Of a stretch of 64,000 nt of DNA, positions 1 to 13,593 are shown piece by piece. The notes under the pieces are model-generated. The model did no database searches, was not told the origin of the DNA, and was given only the letters and a program-made list of their open reading frames with translations. How positions within the stretch are numbered: position 1 is the first letter of the stretch; every line of letters starts with the position of its first letter. The stretch covers positions 204,258 through 268,257 of the forward strand of contig CAJJDP010000159.1 of the NCBI GenBank assembly GCA_905182995.1, given 5' to 3'. The position numbers and the translations under genes were made by a program. The stretch comes from Paramecium octaurelia (Eukaryota > Ciliophora > Oligohymenophorea > Peniculida > Parameciidae).

Positions 1-1128
1 AATAAGCATTCCCTTATATAGATTGACCAGATTATCTTCACACCATTTTTCTAATTAAGTTAATTCAAAAATGCTTTAATTTTTATCAAAATCAGCGTTG
101 AGCAGGATTGAATTGATAAAAGTTCCAAGCTATTCAATTATTTCGATCCATGAATAGGCATCACCCTTATTTGACCAAAGCTGACTTATTCTGATTGTTA
201 AATTTGAATATTTTTAATATTATAGAAGCATGCCTGTGGTATTCAAAGCTCCTTTAATAATTGCACTGTTTTTGGATTTATCAAACTATTCAACATGGTT
301 GTCCAATTAATGAGATTCTGGTTAAATTGCTTTTGGAGGAAGAGAAACATATGTTTCCTTGGGAAAGTTGTATATAATTTAGACTCCCATTGAATTAGAT
401 TTTGGAATTTCTCGAATTATAAGCTCTTATTTAGACAGTAATTGATCACTATATAGGACACTACTCTTTATGAAGGGTTTTATAATCTCTTTGTATTGAG
501 TGTGAATAATCAGAGTGATACATTCAGATTCCAAATATTATGGGTCAATTAGCAAGTAAATGATATGACTTGTTTACAAACTCTTTCTTTAATCTAGCTT
601 TTAATACAAATCATTAAATTCTGGTGACAATCTAACCTAAATTTCACCTAATTAGGATAATGCTTTTGCCATTAATTATATTTCATTAACATTTTTACAG
701 TAAATCAATATATCCTGTTCTTCTTGTATGTATTTGAGTAAATATTCATATATTTAATCAACTCTATCCATCTCCTCTTTCCATAGGAAGGAATGTACCA
801 AATTACACCCAGGAATGCATTAGTATTGCAATTCCTCAACATTTTAGGAATCAGTCTCAATCGTTTCATTAATAATTAAGTATTATATCTAGTCATCTAT
901 TTTATTTGGGATGGATGTTGCAAATGTGAGATCCAAACTATTAGGTAACTCCAATTTTTGGTTTGTTTAGACCATTATGATTTTTAATTGATCTTAGTCT
1001 TCATTATTAAATTACAATCGCTGTAGAATAGACTTGAAGTATTTTTATCTGCTGTTGAGTAATGATTCTCTAGTCATGTAGTAATTATGAACTTAAGTTG
1101 AGCTTTCAGCAATTTAAAATTAATCCAT
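1..1128 (-). CDS. Hypothetical protein, 3' part cut off by window edge
   Basis: Reading the minus strand with TAA/TAG as Gln gives an uninterrupted frame of 376 codons from an ATG at 1126-1128 to the window edge, with no TGA and no intron needed. The next upstream sequence is A/T-rich and non-coding, which supports this start. The protein is acidic to neutral, rich in Leu, Ile, Gln and Asn, without a signal peptide or clear membrane helix. A stretch around residues 135-170 has the rhythm of a helicase C-terminal domain (a hydrophobic strand ending 'DILIYCKN' followed by an amphipathic helix), but no Walker or DEAD-type motifs were seen, so I do not call a helicase. Function unknown. Confidence 0.72.
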
Positions 1129-1907
1129 CCTTTTAGAAATTCCAAATTTTTTTTTAAAGACTATTTATTAATTAAAATTTATTTGTTTTGTAAATACTTT
1201 TTTATTGCAAGAATAGTATATATGATAAATAATCATAAACTTAAAATAAACATTATTTCTTAAATATCTTAAACTTCAATTCTATCTTTTTGATTTAAAT
1301 TCTTACAAATTAATAGTTTTTATTATTTCGTTTTCCACTTATTTTGCCATTAATTTAAAAATTACTCAAGTTATTTCAATGGTTATTGTATATTAATAGA
1401 AATTAGTCGGAAAAAATGAAATTTAAAATTCCTATTATAAAAATAAAAGAATAATATGTGTTTTTATCTTGTGTTTCTTTATTAGGATCTATACTTAAAC
1501 TATTACTAACTTTATGAATTCTATTAATATAATTGATTTTAGTATGTTTTCATGAAAACTACCCGTTGATGCATTATTAAATTACTTTTATGAATTCTTT
1601 ATATTGTTTCTAGTTAAGCAACTCATACTCTTTTAACAGTTATCCTTATAAGAAATTATAAGTATTTATTGGATATTTTTCTGAGTGTACTTATCAACAA
1701 AATATATAATATGAAGGGTATTAAGTTATTGGATCTTAAGGGTTATTCAGAATTATTTATTTAAATTAAATTCTAACAATTATAATAGATTTGAAGTCAC
1801 TTAGTACATTAATTTATAAAAAAATGAAAGTTCATTATATATTGAATTTGGTTGATTTTTACATATAAATTAATTATATTGATATAAAATAATATATTGA
1901 ATATTTT
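1129..1907. other. Intergenic region between divergent genes
   Basis: About 780 bp of very AT-rich sequence separates two divergently oriented genes. Neither strand shows a sustained reading frame. It presumably holds both promoters, but I see no motif I can name. Confidence 0.6.
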
Positions 1908-4812
1908 ATGGATTTAATCACCACCAACAAATCAATCATTTGCATTCTAGGAGATTACAAAGATAAATTAAAAAGTCAATTAACTAATTTTGAAGGTGGT
2001 ATGCAATAGTAAGAAATCAAATCTATTTAGATTCATTATTTTGCTTGAATTGGATTATAAAAAGAAATCTCATCAAGGTGGGGGAATCTTTAAATTGTCA
2101 TGGCTTCACAAATTAAAAACTGTATTTTTAGATTGTATTTATTTTAGTTTCCCTCTGTTGTTATATGGATATATGACATCTCTGAACGTATAGATTTGAA
2201 TTATTATAGCTGAGAAATTGGATAAACTATTAGAAAATTACAATATCTTAAAGTAAACCATTTCATTAGCTAAATCCTTCTAACCTAAAATCATGATAGT
2301 ACTTACAGGCAAAAATGTGGGAGGACTTGATTTTAATTACCTAAAGAAGGAAATTGATTTAAGAAAGGTCTTTGCAGTTGAATTTGAAAACATCGGTCAA
2401 CAATTAAAAAGGTAATCTTAAAGCCACTAAATTTTAATTTAGAATTAAGAAAATGATTGTGGATGACTCAGGCACTTTCTATTAAGAACTATTTAATAAG
2501 TATAAGTCTGAAACCAGCAAATTGTAAAAGTCTGAATTGAGTGATTAGAAGTTGATTTTTGAAATCAAGAAAACTCTAATTAGTGAAATTGAAAACAATG
2601 CAAAAAAGGCAAATAAACATATGTAGACATCTTATGAAATTGTGACTTTATTGGCAACAAAAAGGAAAGATTACTTAAATTTTACAGATGATAATTCATT
2701 CTTCACTTCCTATGAATTGATTTAACAAGCAGAAGAATATAGAGAAGTATTATCATGTTTCAAAATTATAGATTGCTGATCAATTAAGATTCAAATTATT
2801 CAGAAATTTAGATATTCAAGATGTAATTTAACACTTTGAGGTTCACTTCAAAACCTTTAAAAATTTAATATTCCACAAATTTTTTGAAATACAAGAATAT
2901 TTATGGAGAGTCAAAATCTTTGTTGCTATTATTAAATTTATTGAATCTAAGCTAATGGTAACCAATTATACCATTGTGTATAACTATTTCCAAGTACATA
3001 TATATCAACTAATAATAGGCAACTTTGTTAAGTTACATCAAATTGATACAACTTAATGATATGTTCTCAGATTAATCGATTCAATAGTTTGGCTTTTTAA
3101 TTTCGAAATAGGAACCAGAATATTTAGGAAGACCAAATTACTAAATTCGAGAAAAAGAGAATGAATAGCCTATTGATATAAAATCAGATTAAAAGCTATT
3201 CTATTTTAAACACATTATCAATTATAGAAGAAATGAAATTAATTTAGCCCCGAATGTGTAATTCATTTTTGATTTCTGGAAACAGTATAATGAAAATAGT
3301 TAGAATCAAAACAATTATGCAAATGTTTATTTTAAATACTTATAAATATTAATCACTTAGAACTTTGAATTAAAATCCTAAATTGCTGATCAATTAATTT
3401 CTTATGGATTAATTGATGAATACAAAAATATCCTATACTTAGAAGCCTAATCTGCATAATTGACAAAATAAATATAAATTTATAGCGATATTTTAATATA
3501 TGAGCAGGATAAAATTTAAGATATCAAGAAATTGGCTTCGCAATTAAATGAAAACTTAGATATTGTTATTCCTGCTAATACTTTTATATCTATTTCTAAA
3601 CTTGAATCTGATGAACAAAGTATTCAGCTAAAAATAGATATGAATATAACTCAGCAAATTTTAGACATGATTGAGACTGGATTAATTATCAGTAAGAATC
3701 AACAAATTGAATTTATTGCAACCAATCATACTATTATAAAAACAGATAAAAATATAGAAAAACCAGTTCAAATTCAACTTTTTGGAAAATATTTGTAATT
3801 TAATTTTTTTAATATATGTAGGGATAAATTATCAATTAAAATTATTGCTAAAGATGTAGAACTTTATTCGAACAAATATAAAGTTGGGTTGCTATCCACT
3901 TATAAAAGAGATCCTCCCATTATTACATTTAAGTAGGACTTTGCCTATATCAACGAATTAAATGAAATTGAGGTGGATTTGAGTTATCAAACTGAGGTTG
4001 AGCTATTGAATTTTAATTAAAACAAGAATTGTCTCCTAAAATTAAAGGAAACTAATAATAATACAATAAATAGCAGACAATTTACTTTACAAATTACAGA
4101 TAGCATTATTCATGATAGAATTGTTGGATTTAAAATATAAGGAGAGGAATATTTTAAGAAGATTAAGTTTGTTTTCCCATTTACTTACTTTATAAAAATA
4201 AAATAATTAAGCAGTGTGTTTTAAAATGCTCAAAATAGAAATCGAAATACTTTGAGTGTTTTTAGTAAATGTGCAGTTTAATTGGAAGTGTAAAATATTG
4301 ATTTGATTGAAACTGAATTTGTACCATCTGTTGATCTTGATTTTTATAATAAAAACAAATTGAATGTTATTTTTATGACCAGGGATTAAACTACTTACTC
4401 CAATTTTGGACAATATAAAATCAAATATTCAAGAAATTAGATGAATTATGAAGCTATAGTTGATGTTGAGAATGTCAATGTGATATCATATTTGCAGAAT
4501 GTGGAGATAATATCTCCCCCTACATCCAACGCATAATAGACCTTTGAAATTGTTGTCAAATTAAAGACTAGAGAACCATAAAATTATTTCATTCAGTTAA
4601 AGGACCAAGATAAAAAGCAATTCTTTATAATGGGCAAGATAAAACAGATGAAATTTGTGGAGGACGAAGCAAGTTTTTCTTATTTATTATTTCCAATTGA
4701 ATTTGGAAAGTGCAATCTTCCTGGAATATTAATTGAAATCAGACAGCCCAATAATCCTAGTCAGTTAGTTTTCGATTCTTCAGGAATGAAATCCATTTTA
4801 ATATTACCTTGA
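1908..4812 (+). CDS. TRAPPC11: TRAPPC11-like trafficking complex subunit (foie gras family)
   Basis: TRAPPC11 is a subunit of the TRAPP III vesicle tethering complex at the early secretory pathway and in autophagy. Seven introns of 22-31 nt (at about 2010, 2122, 2190, 2412, 2748, 2998 and 3797) join the exons into 908 codons ending in TGA at 4810-4812. The total spliced length is an exact multiple of three. The N-terminal quarter carries the family signature in which a Gly-rich turn and 'GIFKLSWLHKLKT' lead into a hydrophobic strand 'PSVVIWIYDISE'. The central region is helical and the C-terminal half is a run of beta-rich, Ig-like segments, as in the foie gras and Gryzun regions. The protein is somewhat shorter than animal TRAPPC11 (about 1,130 residues). 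The family call rests on the N-terminal block and overall layout. Confidence 0.72.
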
Positions 4813-4913
4813 AATTATAAAAAATATATTTGTTCAGATTATTATTAGTCTACGTTTATTAGTTGGTTTAATTAATCAAGTGTTTTCGTTTTTTAAGTTA
4901 TATATTATTATTT

Positions 4914-5330
4914 ATGGGTTGTGCAAACACAAAGAGCAGAAGCTAACAAAGTAGCAGGTCATCATTCGATAGTGAACCCAAAAACTTAAAATATTTGGCA
5001 TTCTCAAATAAATACAAAAATGGAATACCTTAACTATAGAATGTAAAATTCATATAAACATCTAGATTTCAGTTAGCACTATCCTTTAGAGAAGAAAAAA
5101 TTTTGGCAACTATTCGGTATGAGGAAGAGAGATATATTAGTTATATATTTTATCTGATTATACTAGTAAAATATGTAAATATTTACAATAATTCTTCTAT
5201 AAAATTATTTACTTTGTGTTATTTACCTGATTGCCCTTTTGATAATACAGGAATACCTTACCAACAAAGTATTCTCAGGTATTCCAAATCAAAAGGCTTC
5301 AAATTCTTTAGTTGTTCGTTTTAGGCTTGA
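4914..5330 (+). CDS. Small protein with MGC lipid-anchor N-terminus
   Basis: An ATG at 4914 opens a 138-codon frame ending TGA at 5328-5330. The product starts Met-Gly-Cys-Ala-Asn-Thr-Lys-Ser, a classic N-myristoylation plus palmitoylation context, followed by a Ser/Arg-rich segment, so a membrane-attached protein is likely. A 24-nt stretch starting GTATGAGG near 5118 has intron form and is a multiple of three, so the frame stays open with or without it and the exact protein (130 or 138 residues) cannot be settled. The second half is hydrophobic and may include further intron sequence. No family recognised. Confidence 0.5.
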
Positions 5331-5590
5331 GAAAATTAATTAATTTTTCTGTTTTGAATTGCAATTCATTAGAAATAAATGAATGAGAATGTAAATAATT
5401 CTTTAAAACAAATTTTAAAGGTAGTACAGCTTTTTTGATAATAAAAAGTCGAGAACTGATTGTCTTTCATGGATTTAGGGATATTTGAAGTGGTAAACCT
5501 TGTATGTGTGGTTCCTTGTTTATAAATTGATATTAATTTTATTATTAAGTTTATAGCTAATTTAGCTTTAATAATTTAATCTTTTGGCTT

Positions 5591-8500
5591 ATGATGGAAT
5601 TAACTTAAAGGCTTATCGAGCATTATTTGGATTTAATGACTTCATCTCCTAAAATTCAGTTAGGAGAATCACTATTTTAAAGTGCCATTTTATTGTAATT
5701 TATTTTGAGACTCCATTTCATATTCCCATAGGATGGATGGGATGTTTGGAAATACACAGATTATAAATTGCATGTTCCTTATGTCATATTGTCCTTTTTA
5801 TATCAAGAGATATCAGACATACTTAAAATACTTCTCATATTATTCAATGTTATAATCTTCATTCTCAGCTTTTTTAAAGTTTAATTCGTTTTCTATTACA
5901 ATAACCTTTTATGGAATGTATTTTATATACCCTAAGTAGCAATGCTTTCAAGTTCATCAGAAAATATTGGAATATCAATTTTTGGAATCCTGCTCCTATT
6001 TTTTATTCTAGTATTTAATCTCTATTTTAATCGTTCAACTAAATTTATTCATAGCAATCCATTCATACGGAAATTCACTTAATTGACAGTAATTAGTGCA
6101 GCATTGGACACAATTTGCTACATTGATTTTGAATTTCACATTTTGCAAATAATTTTACTACACATTTAGGGAATAGCCCTTTGCTTAGATATAATTATCT
6201 TTAAACCCTATAAGTTCTAGTTTAATAAAATAGTGTTTCAGTATAACTTTTTATTTTACATCTTGGTTGTAATTCATACCCTAATGTTATTCAATAAGTC
6301 AGAGGAGAATATGTTTTATTTTACAATTCTAATAGGCACCTTAGCCTATGCACTTTCATTTCAATTGTACGACCGATACGCAGACATGGATTCTTAAAAT
6401 TAGTACATAATTCTAGTTTAATGCCAAGAGTTTTATTAATCTTAGGACATCCAATAACATTTAAAACTAAGACAGCACAAAAACAAATGTGTATCTTAAC
6501 ATGAAGACCAGAACAAGAATGAAGTATTAATTTGCTATTTAGAAAATAACATTTCAATCAATAAAAAGTAGAAAATCGATTATGAGATCTTAGAATTAGC
6601 CTTAATCCACTTTCTATGTGTTCATAAAGCTCCTTTGACTGCACTATGCCGACTAAAATAGTATTATAATATCCCACATGATCATTCCTTGTTTTTTAGA
6701 ATAACATTTCCAAGTCAACATAAATAGTTGTGGAATTCAGTTACAAAGGTTTAGGATGGAATAAATCAACTTTTAAAGGCAGGATAGTATTAGGATGTTC
6801 GCATTCTATCTACAAAGGATATATACGAAGCAGTTAAAATAAGAGAAATATCGATTCCTTTGATTCTGAGTACTCTTGATCATAAAATAAATTACTGGAA
6901 ATAATTGATATCATTGATAGCAAATGTAAAGAAACTATTCTAGACAACATGTTCATTGAGTCAAAAATTATTGGACTGCCGATTAGTATTGTAAAAACTA
7001 TATAATTGTACCAATATCGAATAGATTGAGGAGCCAAGAACAGTCCTAGAAGTCTTGGTGTTGATAATTTATTATGCAATAATTATCAACGATCATGAAT
7101 AAGCTATGAAGATGCAGAAAGTAATGAATGACATTTTGCGATCTGAAAGTTTGGTTGAAGGAAAACTACTTAACGGTAACATAATGGAAAATAAAATTTG
7201 TTTATTGTACACCAGTATTGTTAAATCATAAGGATCGATCATAAAATTAAATGCTTAATAAATAGCTTAATTTTGGGGATACGAAAATGAAATGGATTTT
7301 AGAGATATTAAACACATAAATCAATTGATGCCAGACTTTTTAGCCTCTGTTCATGATCAATATCTTGAGAGATTCAAGAAGTTAGGCCATAGCATTTTAT
7401 TTGGTAAGAGTAGAACAGTGTTTTTGAAAGGCAAGAACAATTTCTACATTCCTGCAGATATTACTATTGATAATTTTTTTATCAGTTATGATGATTATGT
7501 TATAACGGCTGCATTTTCCAAAACAAAGGAAAAATGTCTATTCATGCTTTTTGATCACAAAGGTAGAATCTTAGGTGTCAATAATTTGATGTTCAAATTA
7601 CTTTAAACTATAGATAAAACAATAACATAGGAACATCTGTCCTCTGGTTATGTGTTTTAATTAATCCCAAAAATATTCAATTTAATTAATGCCTATCGAA
7701 ATTCTGAAGAAGAAGTCAACTAAGACGATAAGATTATTTTAAAAATTGGAAATCCCATCAAGTAATAGTTTTCAAAATTGATGTAAAGTTCTAAGGGCAA
7801 AAATAAGCATTAACTATATTATGCAGGGTTGTGGACGACATTTGATACTCCAGAAAATTAACAAAAAAATTAATAATCTTTGTTAAATCTGAATGTATTT
7901 GATTCTCAAAAACCTAATTGTGATTTATTTGATGAAACCTACTAACAAAAAATGTAGCAATTTATAGATCAAAATATTCAAACCACGAATTTCTAGATTA
8001 AATGTTATTTAGAGTATCTCATACTTGGTTACTCAAAATCTATTCCTTTATTCACTTTAGAAATAAATGACATTATATCTGCTCAAGACACTGAAAATGG
8101 AGAGACATTCTCATAAGATAGTTTGCAAAATGTTGAATTGTCTGATCTAAATAAATCAAGTCATTTAATGCTGAGTTCCATTCAAGATGAAAGCTTTTCA
8201 AAAGGCAAGGTGGAAGATAATGACAAATTACAATAACACCCAGAAATATCTTTAATGAGAGGTAAATATGATCAATCCTTCTTTGATCAACAATAAGAGT
8301 CTTCAAGATAAATCTTGGCTCCTTTTTCACAAAGAGCTACTTTTAATTTAATCAAACACAAAAGTATGAATGATGACTCTAAATATTTAGAGGATGAATT
8401 TAAGATTATCAAATTACAATAAGAATTGGGATATGAAAATCATAACTATCAACAATAATACTCAAAAAATAAGACAGTACTGGACAAATTGCAGGATCAA

Positions 8501-10447
8501 TAATCATCAAATAATAATAATGACTAATAAATTAATTAAAAAAATGAAATGCAGGCTATAAACTCGGGTGGGTCTATTGCAAGAAGATCAAGGAATCATC
8601 ATTATGAATTGTTAAAAATGAAATCACGATCTCAAGCCAGACCCATTTAATTAAGTTTTATCATCTTCTTGGATATTTGTATTATTTTAAGCGTAGTCTT
8701 ATTTAATATTCTGAATGTCATATTTATAAGTGAATAAAGGGATAATGGAAATAAATAACTTCTTGAGATCTAAGCACCATATGTCTTTAATGGCATATAT
8801 TGTGAATTAACATCTCATGATATTCTCTACAAGTTGTCCAAGGTGGAAGGGATTCAAATAAGTTCAAACTTATTGAATACTATTCAATCAAGATTTCAAA
8901 ATCTTAATTACTTATAAAACATGTCTCTACATCAAGCAGTCTTTCATCAAATTGAATAGGATTTCTTAAAATCCAATATTACACTTTATTATATTGATTA
9001 AGCTGATGAATTTAATACTTCTTACACTTATTACTACTCCAAACTCACCATTTATTTCAGACTTCTAATCAAATACTATTAGGATTATAGCTTTAGTAAT
9101 TTTAATGATTACTTTTTTCAGCAATCTCTTTTTGAAGTATTAAATTTAGAAAATAGTACAAATTTATTTAGATTATTAATTAGATCTTTAATTGATAAAT
9201 TCTATGTGGAATTAGACTTAAATGATGAATTGATTTTGAATCTATTCGTCATCCAAACTATTCTATAATTTTGTATGTTTTTCTTACAGTTTTGGTTCTT
9301 TTTTGATTTGTTGAAGTTACACATGAAGATTCTGCATCTCAACTGTAGATTGTATGAAAAAGATGTTTATGTGACAATCCAGAAATTATAAAGTGTGAGA
9401 GAAATATTAAATGACAAGTACTCAATCAATTGGAAAAAGGCTGATTATGTGCACATTATCTATTAGCCACTAAATAAACAATAGTAAATTAACACAACCA
9501 ATACTAAATAAAACAAAACAACATTGCTTTCATCAAGAATTTAATAGTCAACATTTAACATGTGTTCAATATCGGCGTTCTTATTTGCTCTACTCTTAAT
9601 TATTCTAATTGTTAATATTGGAGGTTTCCTATTTAATTCATAAAAATAAAAACAACTCAAACCCTCTTATCAACTAGGCGCTGAATTTCTTCATTTCACC
9701 ATTCAAGTTGATTCCATCGTGAGCAATGCAATTAGAATCAAGAGTTAGAATATTCTATTGAGTCAAAATTCATTAACAGAATCTATATCACCAAAGACTT
9801 TGTAACAATCTGCTAACTACTTCATATAAGATCGCTATCAAAATTTAACCTACTTTTATATTTAGGTCGATTCCTTCAAGCATAGTCAAATTCAAATAAT
9901 ACAGGACTTAATCAAGAATCCAAATATCGATTCAAAAAATGCTGACATTTTAAATCAGCTATTTTTTTAAGATATTTGCTCAATCATTTGTCCTGTCTCT
10001 CCAGATATCAAAGATAATTGTACTTATCTTTATAATAAAGGAATAATTGGAATCTATACAAAAATTATTAATTACTTAATGGGATCTTATTACTTTGAAT
10101 TGGAAAATAAAATGCTTGATGTAGATTTTCAAAATACACTATCTTTGCTGAATTCAGCTGATTTCAATCAGATGTTTGGAAGACACTTTACGAATGCTAA
10201 ATAAGCATTCGATTAATTTGCTCAAGAGAATTTAAAATTAGCATTTGAATAAATTGAAAGTAATTTTAATGAAGCTCTTGTGTATTTTATGATAACTGGA
10301 TGTTTCACTTTGTTAGCAGTTGGATTAGCTCTAATCTATTTTAGTAAAGTTCAACAAAACTAAATCAACTTAATCAGATTATCCTTGACGATTATTCCGG
10401 TGGAATTAATTGATTAATAAGCTATTAATATTCTTCGTTAATTATGA
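5591..10447 (+). CDS. TmcB-type PAS-domain polytopic membrane protein
   Basis: A single frame of 1,619 codons without introns, from ATG ATG at 5591 to TGA at 10445-10447. Several hydrophobic segments occupy about residues 10-270 and give a multi-pass N-terminal membrane region. Around residues 560-670 lies a PAS-like sensor segment with 'FWGYENEMDF', then 'INQLMPDF' and 'HDQYLERF', the pattern I associate with the large ciliate family annotated as 'tiny macrocysts' TmcB proteins. A long polar, Gln-rich linker follows. Further membrane helices lie near residues 1020-1040, 1215-1240, 1322-1346 and 1563-1585. Such proteins are thought to be membrane sensors, but their function in ciliates is not established. 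ATG at 5594 is an equally possible start. Confidence 0.8.
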
Positions 10448-11738
10448 AAATTAAATATAACAAATTATATAAACTTAACATTCTTTGATTTTTCCTGAAT
10501 CAAATTTTGAAATTATGAAATTACGAAAATTTGGAGAAAATAATAGAATTCCATTAACAAGAATTTTTTTTATTTCAGATTATTAAAATAAGGATTTATT
10601 TAAATTACCTATATTAGCTTTGTAATATAGAATTTGATAAGTTCTTGATAATTTAATATATCTTAAATCAATGTGAAATTATTAATAATTAATGAGAAGA
10701 ATACACATAAAATTTTATAAATATTAGAGAAATTATTAGAAATGCAAGTGCAATAGAACTCTTTAAGCATAAAATAAGTGTTATTATCTATTTAATACTT
10801 TATTACAACTTACAAATATATATGCAATATAATTGTTTATTATTAAATAATTTATCAAAAAGATTTATATGGTCATATCTCTTTGTTGTAAAGAAATAAA
10901 AGAGGTTAATTTAAATTTTTTTATATATTTGTTAATATTGAGAGTATAAGATGAAGTGTATAATATATAAAAGGAAAGATGTACTTATTAGCTCTAAAAA
11001 TAATTATGAGAATATTTATATTAAACATATTATGATTGTAATTTAGTTTTAATTTCTATAAAAAAGGCTAGAAGTATTTGTCATAATCGAATAATTAAGA
11101 TTCAATTGTATTCTCTTGACAATTTTAGCCTATTAGCAATATTTTGATAAAAAATTAGGATTTAATTCACTTTACAAAAAATTAGAACCTTTGTTTAATA
11201 AACAAGCCACACCAGTTGCGAGGCACGACCTGTAGATCAAAAGTATTAGCAGATATACCCAATCATATTACGAAGGCATATGTTATTTTTGTAAAAATAA
11301 TCAAGAAAAAAACAATAACTTCATTTAGTTTCTTAGTATTCGAGATCTTTGATTTCCATTTTTATTCTCCTTCTTGTTAATATTGAACTGTTAGAGATCT
11401 AAATTCTTAAGAAATTACTTACATTTTATAATTTTTGATGAGGTCTATAGATTTTAAACATTTTGGTTTCTATGAGAAGATGTAGCTGATTTGAAGTAGA
11501 TTGAGTTGATTTGATTGTCTTCTAAGGAGATTGCTCTCGTTTACTGCTACATGTGCATCCCATTAAATTTTTAATAAGAAAATATCTTATCAAGGAATTA
11601 GAAATTTTAATTGAAAATTTATAATCAAAAATTTGAGATATTGAAGCTTTCTAAAATATATATATATTATTCTCAAACTATTCCTTAATGAAGTATAAAT
11701 AATTTTTAATTATTAATCTAAATTCATTACAAGTTTTA
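10448..11738. other. Long intergenic region with a GC-richer island
   Basis: About 1.3 kb without a convincing gene on either strand. The sequence is strongly AT-rich except for roughly 11,195-11,285, which is clearly GC-richer and could hold a non-coding RNA. Just downstream (about 11,281-11,300) an inverted repeat TTATTTTT-GT-AAAAATAA could form an 8-bp hairpin. A TGATGA box near 11,436 and a CTGA near 11,488 resemble snoRNA C and D boxes, but no closing stem is visible. Confidence 0.4.
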
Positions 11739-13413
11739 ATGAATAACTAAGTGCAAGGGAATAACAATTAGGCGCGGTAGGGGAATCAGGGTTAGCAATA
11801 TGGAGGATTTGGGTTCTTCAGAATAATTCTAACCATAATAGGAATTAATTATATGATGTCACTTTTCTAATCAAGCCCTCAAGTAGACACTTATTTCAAT
11901 ATACTAAATTCGAATAGTCTGTTCAACTTAACCATCAAAAACAACGTAACTGATTGGACTTTAAACGAATTAGATTTAATGTATAGTAAGGACACCACAA
12001 TAGTGAAGAACATTACTTTGACTGGAATAGAAGTATAAATATAGAATAATCTAAGTTACTTTAAAATCCATATTTCAGCATATAATTGGGGAACAGTAAT
12101 TTTAATATTCACTCTGGATTCTCATTAACAAAGCTTATGAAAGTGTAATAGAATGAAAAAAAGAATTTGTTATTCGACAAGCACGATGAATATCTGATAA
12201 AGAAACTAGATGAGAATTCAACGAATTCAAAATATGAATGGCATGTCAAAAATAAATAGTATCTATTATTTGTGCATGACTCAAGTTCTTACCCAAAAAA
12301 TTAAATTCCACCATAAATTAAATGTATAATTTAATTGAAATATAAATTAAGATCGATTCCAAAGAACTGAAGAAGGCTTCATTTACACTCCAAATCTAGA
12401 CGTAGATAACTATTTTTTAAGAAAGAAAGATCACATATTGATATAAGCAAATGAGACATATGAGATTCCGATAGAGTTTATTTGTTATTATTCTTGGAAG
12501 TATTACGTTATAGATTCCTTGAAGAATGCAGGTAAGTTTTATGAAAATTTGGGAATGGATGTATACGACGAAATAGCTGAAGACAATACTAAGGAGATGC
12601 TTTTCGAGACAAATTTCTATTTGGTTGCATTAACAATGGTGGTTAGTTTATTGCATACCGTATTTTCAACATTGGCAATAAAGAATGACTTTTAGTATTG
12701 GAAGAATTTGGATTCACAAGAGGGGATTTCCATTAGAGCTTTGTACACAAATTTTGTCTTCGATATTATCATTACATTGTATTTGCTAGATAATGAAACT
12801 TCTTATCTGATCATAGTTTAATAATTTGTTGAATTGGGATTGATGATGTGGAAGATTACGAAAACAACAAAATTCAGAATAATAAATGTATTTCCATATG
12901 TCGAATTTTTGCATTAAAAATCGTATGAATCCAAAACCTAACAATACGATTAAAAGGCTGCTAATTTCTTATATAAGTTATCAGTCCCATTGTTTAGTGG
13001 TTACATTGTTTATGCTCTAATTTACTAAGAGCACAAAGGAGTTTACTCATTCATTATAGAAAGTCTGGTTGAATTCATTTATTTATTCGGGTTTATAAAC
13101 ATGACCCCTTAGCTCTTTATTAACTATAAACTAAAGTCAGTGGCTCATTTGCCATGGAGAACAATGATATATAAGTTTTTGAATACTATAATTGATGATT
13201 TGTTTGCCTTTATCATTACAATGCCGTGGTTGAAGAGATTGAGTTGTTTTAGAGACGATGTCATATTTTTAATATACATATATCAAAGAAGAATCTACAA
13301 AGTTGATCCTACTAGATTAGTACTTATTATTAAGATATATTTAGGATGCTGGTTACTCATAAGATATAGACACAAAATAAGAAGTCACAGATGGTAAAGA
13401 GAAGAAGGATTGA
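11739..13413 (+). CDS. CLPTM1: CLPTM1 family transmembrane protein
   Basis: CLPTM1 proteins are conserved multi-pass membrane proteins of the ER/Golgi. Animal members have been linked to receptor trafficking, and the relative CLPTM1L to lipid scrambling. Three introns (23 nt near 12,030, 28 nt near 12,327, 25 nt near 13,320) give 532 residues, exactly in frame. The C-terminal half is strikingly conserved: 'FSTLAIKNDFQYWKN', 'LYLLDNETSYL', 'FGFINMTPQLFINYKLKS', 'VAHLPWR', 'FLNTIIDDLFAF' and 'YQRRIYKVDPTR' appear in the family order. The N-terminus has a Gln/Gly-rich tail, then a signal-anchor helix around residues 28-45, then the lumenal domain. The third intron restores a charged C-terminal tail rather than the hydrophobic read-through. 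Very secure assignment. Confidence 0.95.
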
Positions 13414-13593
13414 TTTTTAATTTTTATTGTACATTCAATTTCATTTTTTAAGAGGCTCTCTTATTGTTTTTATTTGAATTTAAAGACAAAGATTTCTTGA
13501 GGTTTTATTTTTTAAATGTAAGAATTTTTTGCATTATTTTTGCTTTAGAGTTTAAAAATATGTAAAACAATTAATTTTATTTTTAACAATCAA

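Noticed and set aside
1-376. Helicase call for the partial gene
   Set aside because: Only one strand-helix pattern resembles a helicase domain; no nucleotide-binding motifs were found.
11430-11500. C/D-box snoRNA candidate
   Set aside because: TGATGA and CTGA are present, but no terminal stem pairs them; both boxes are expected by chance.
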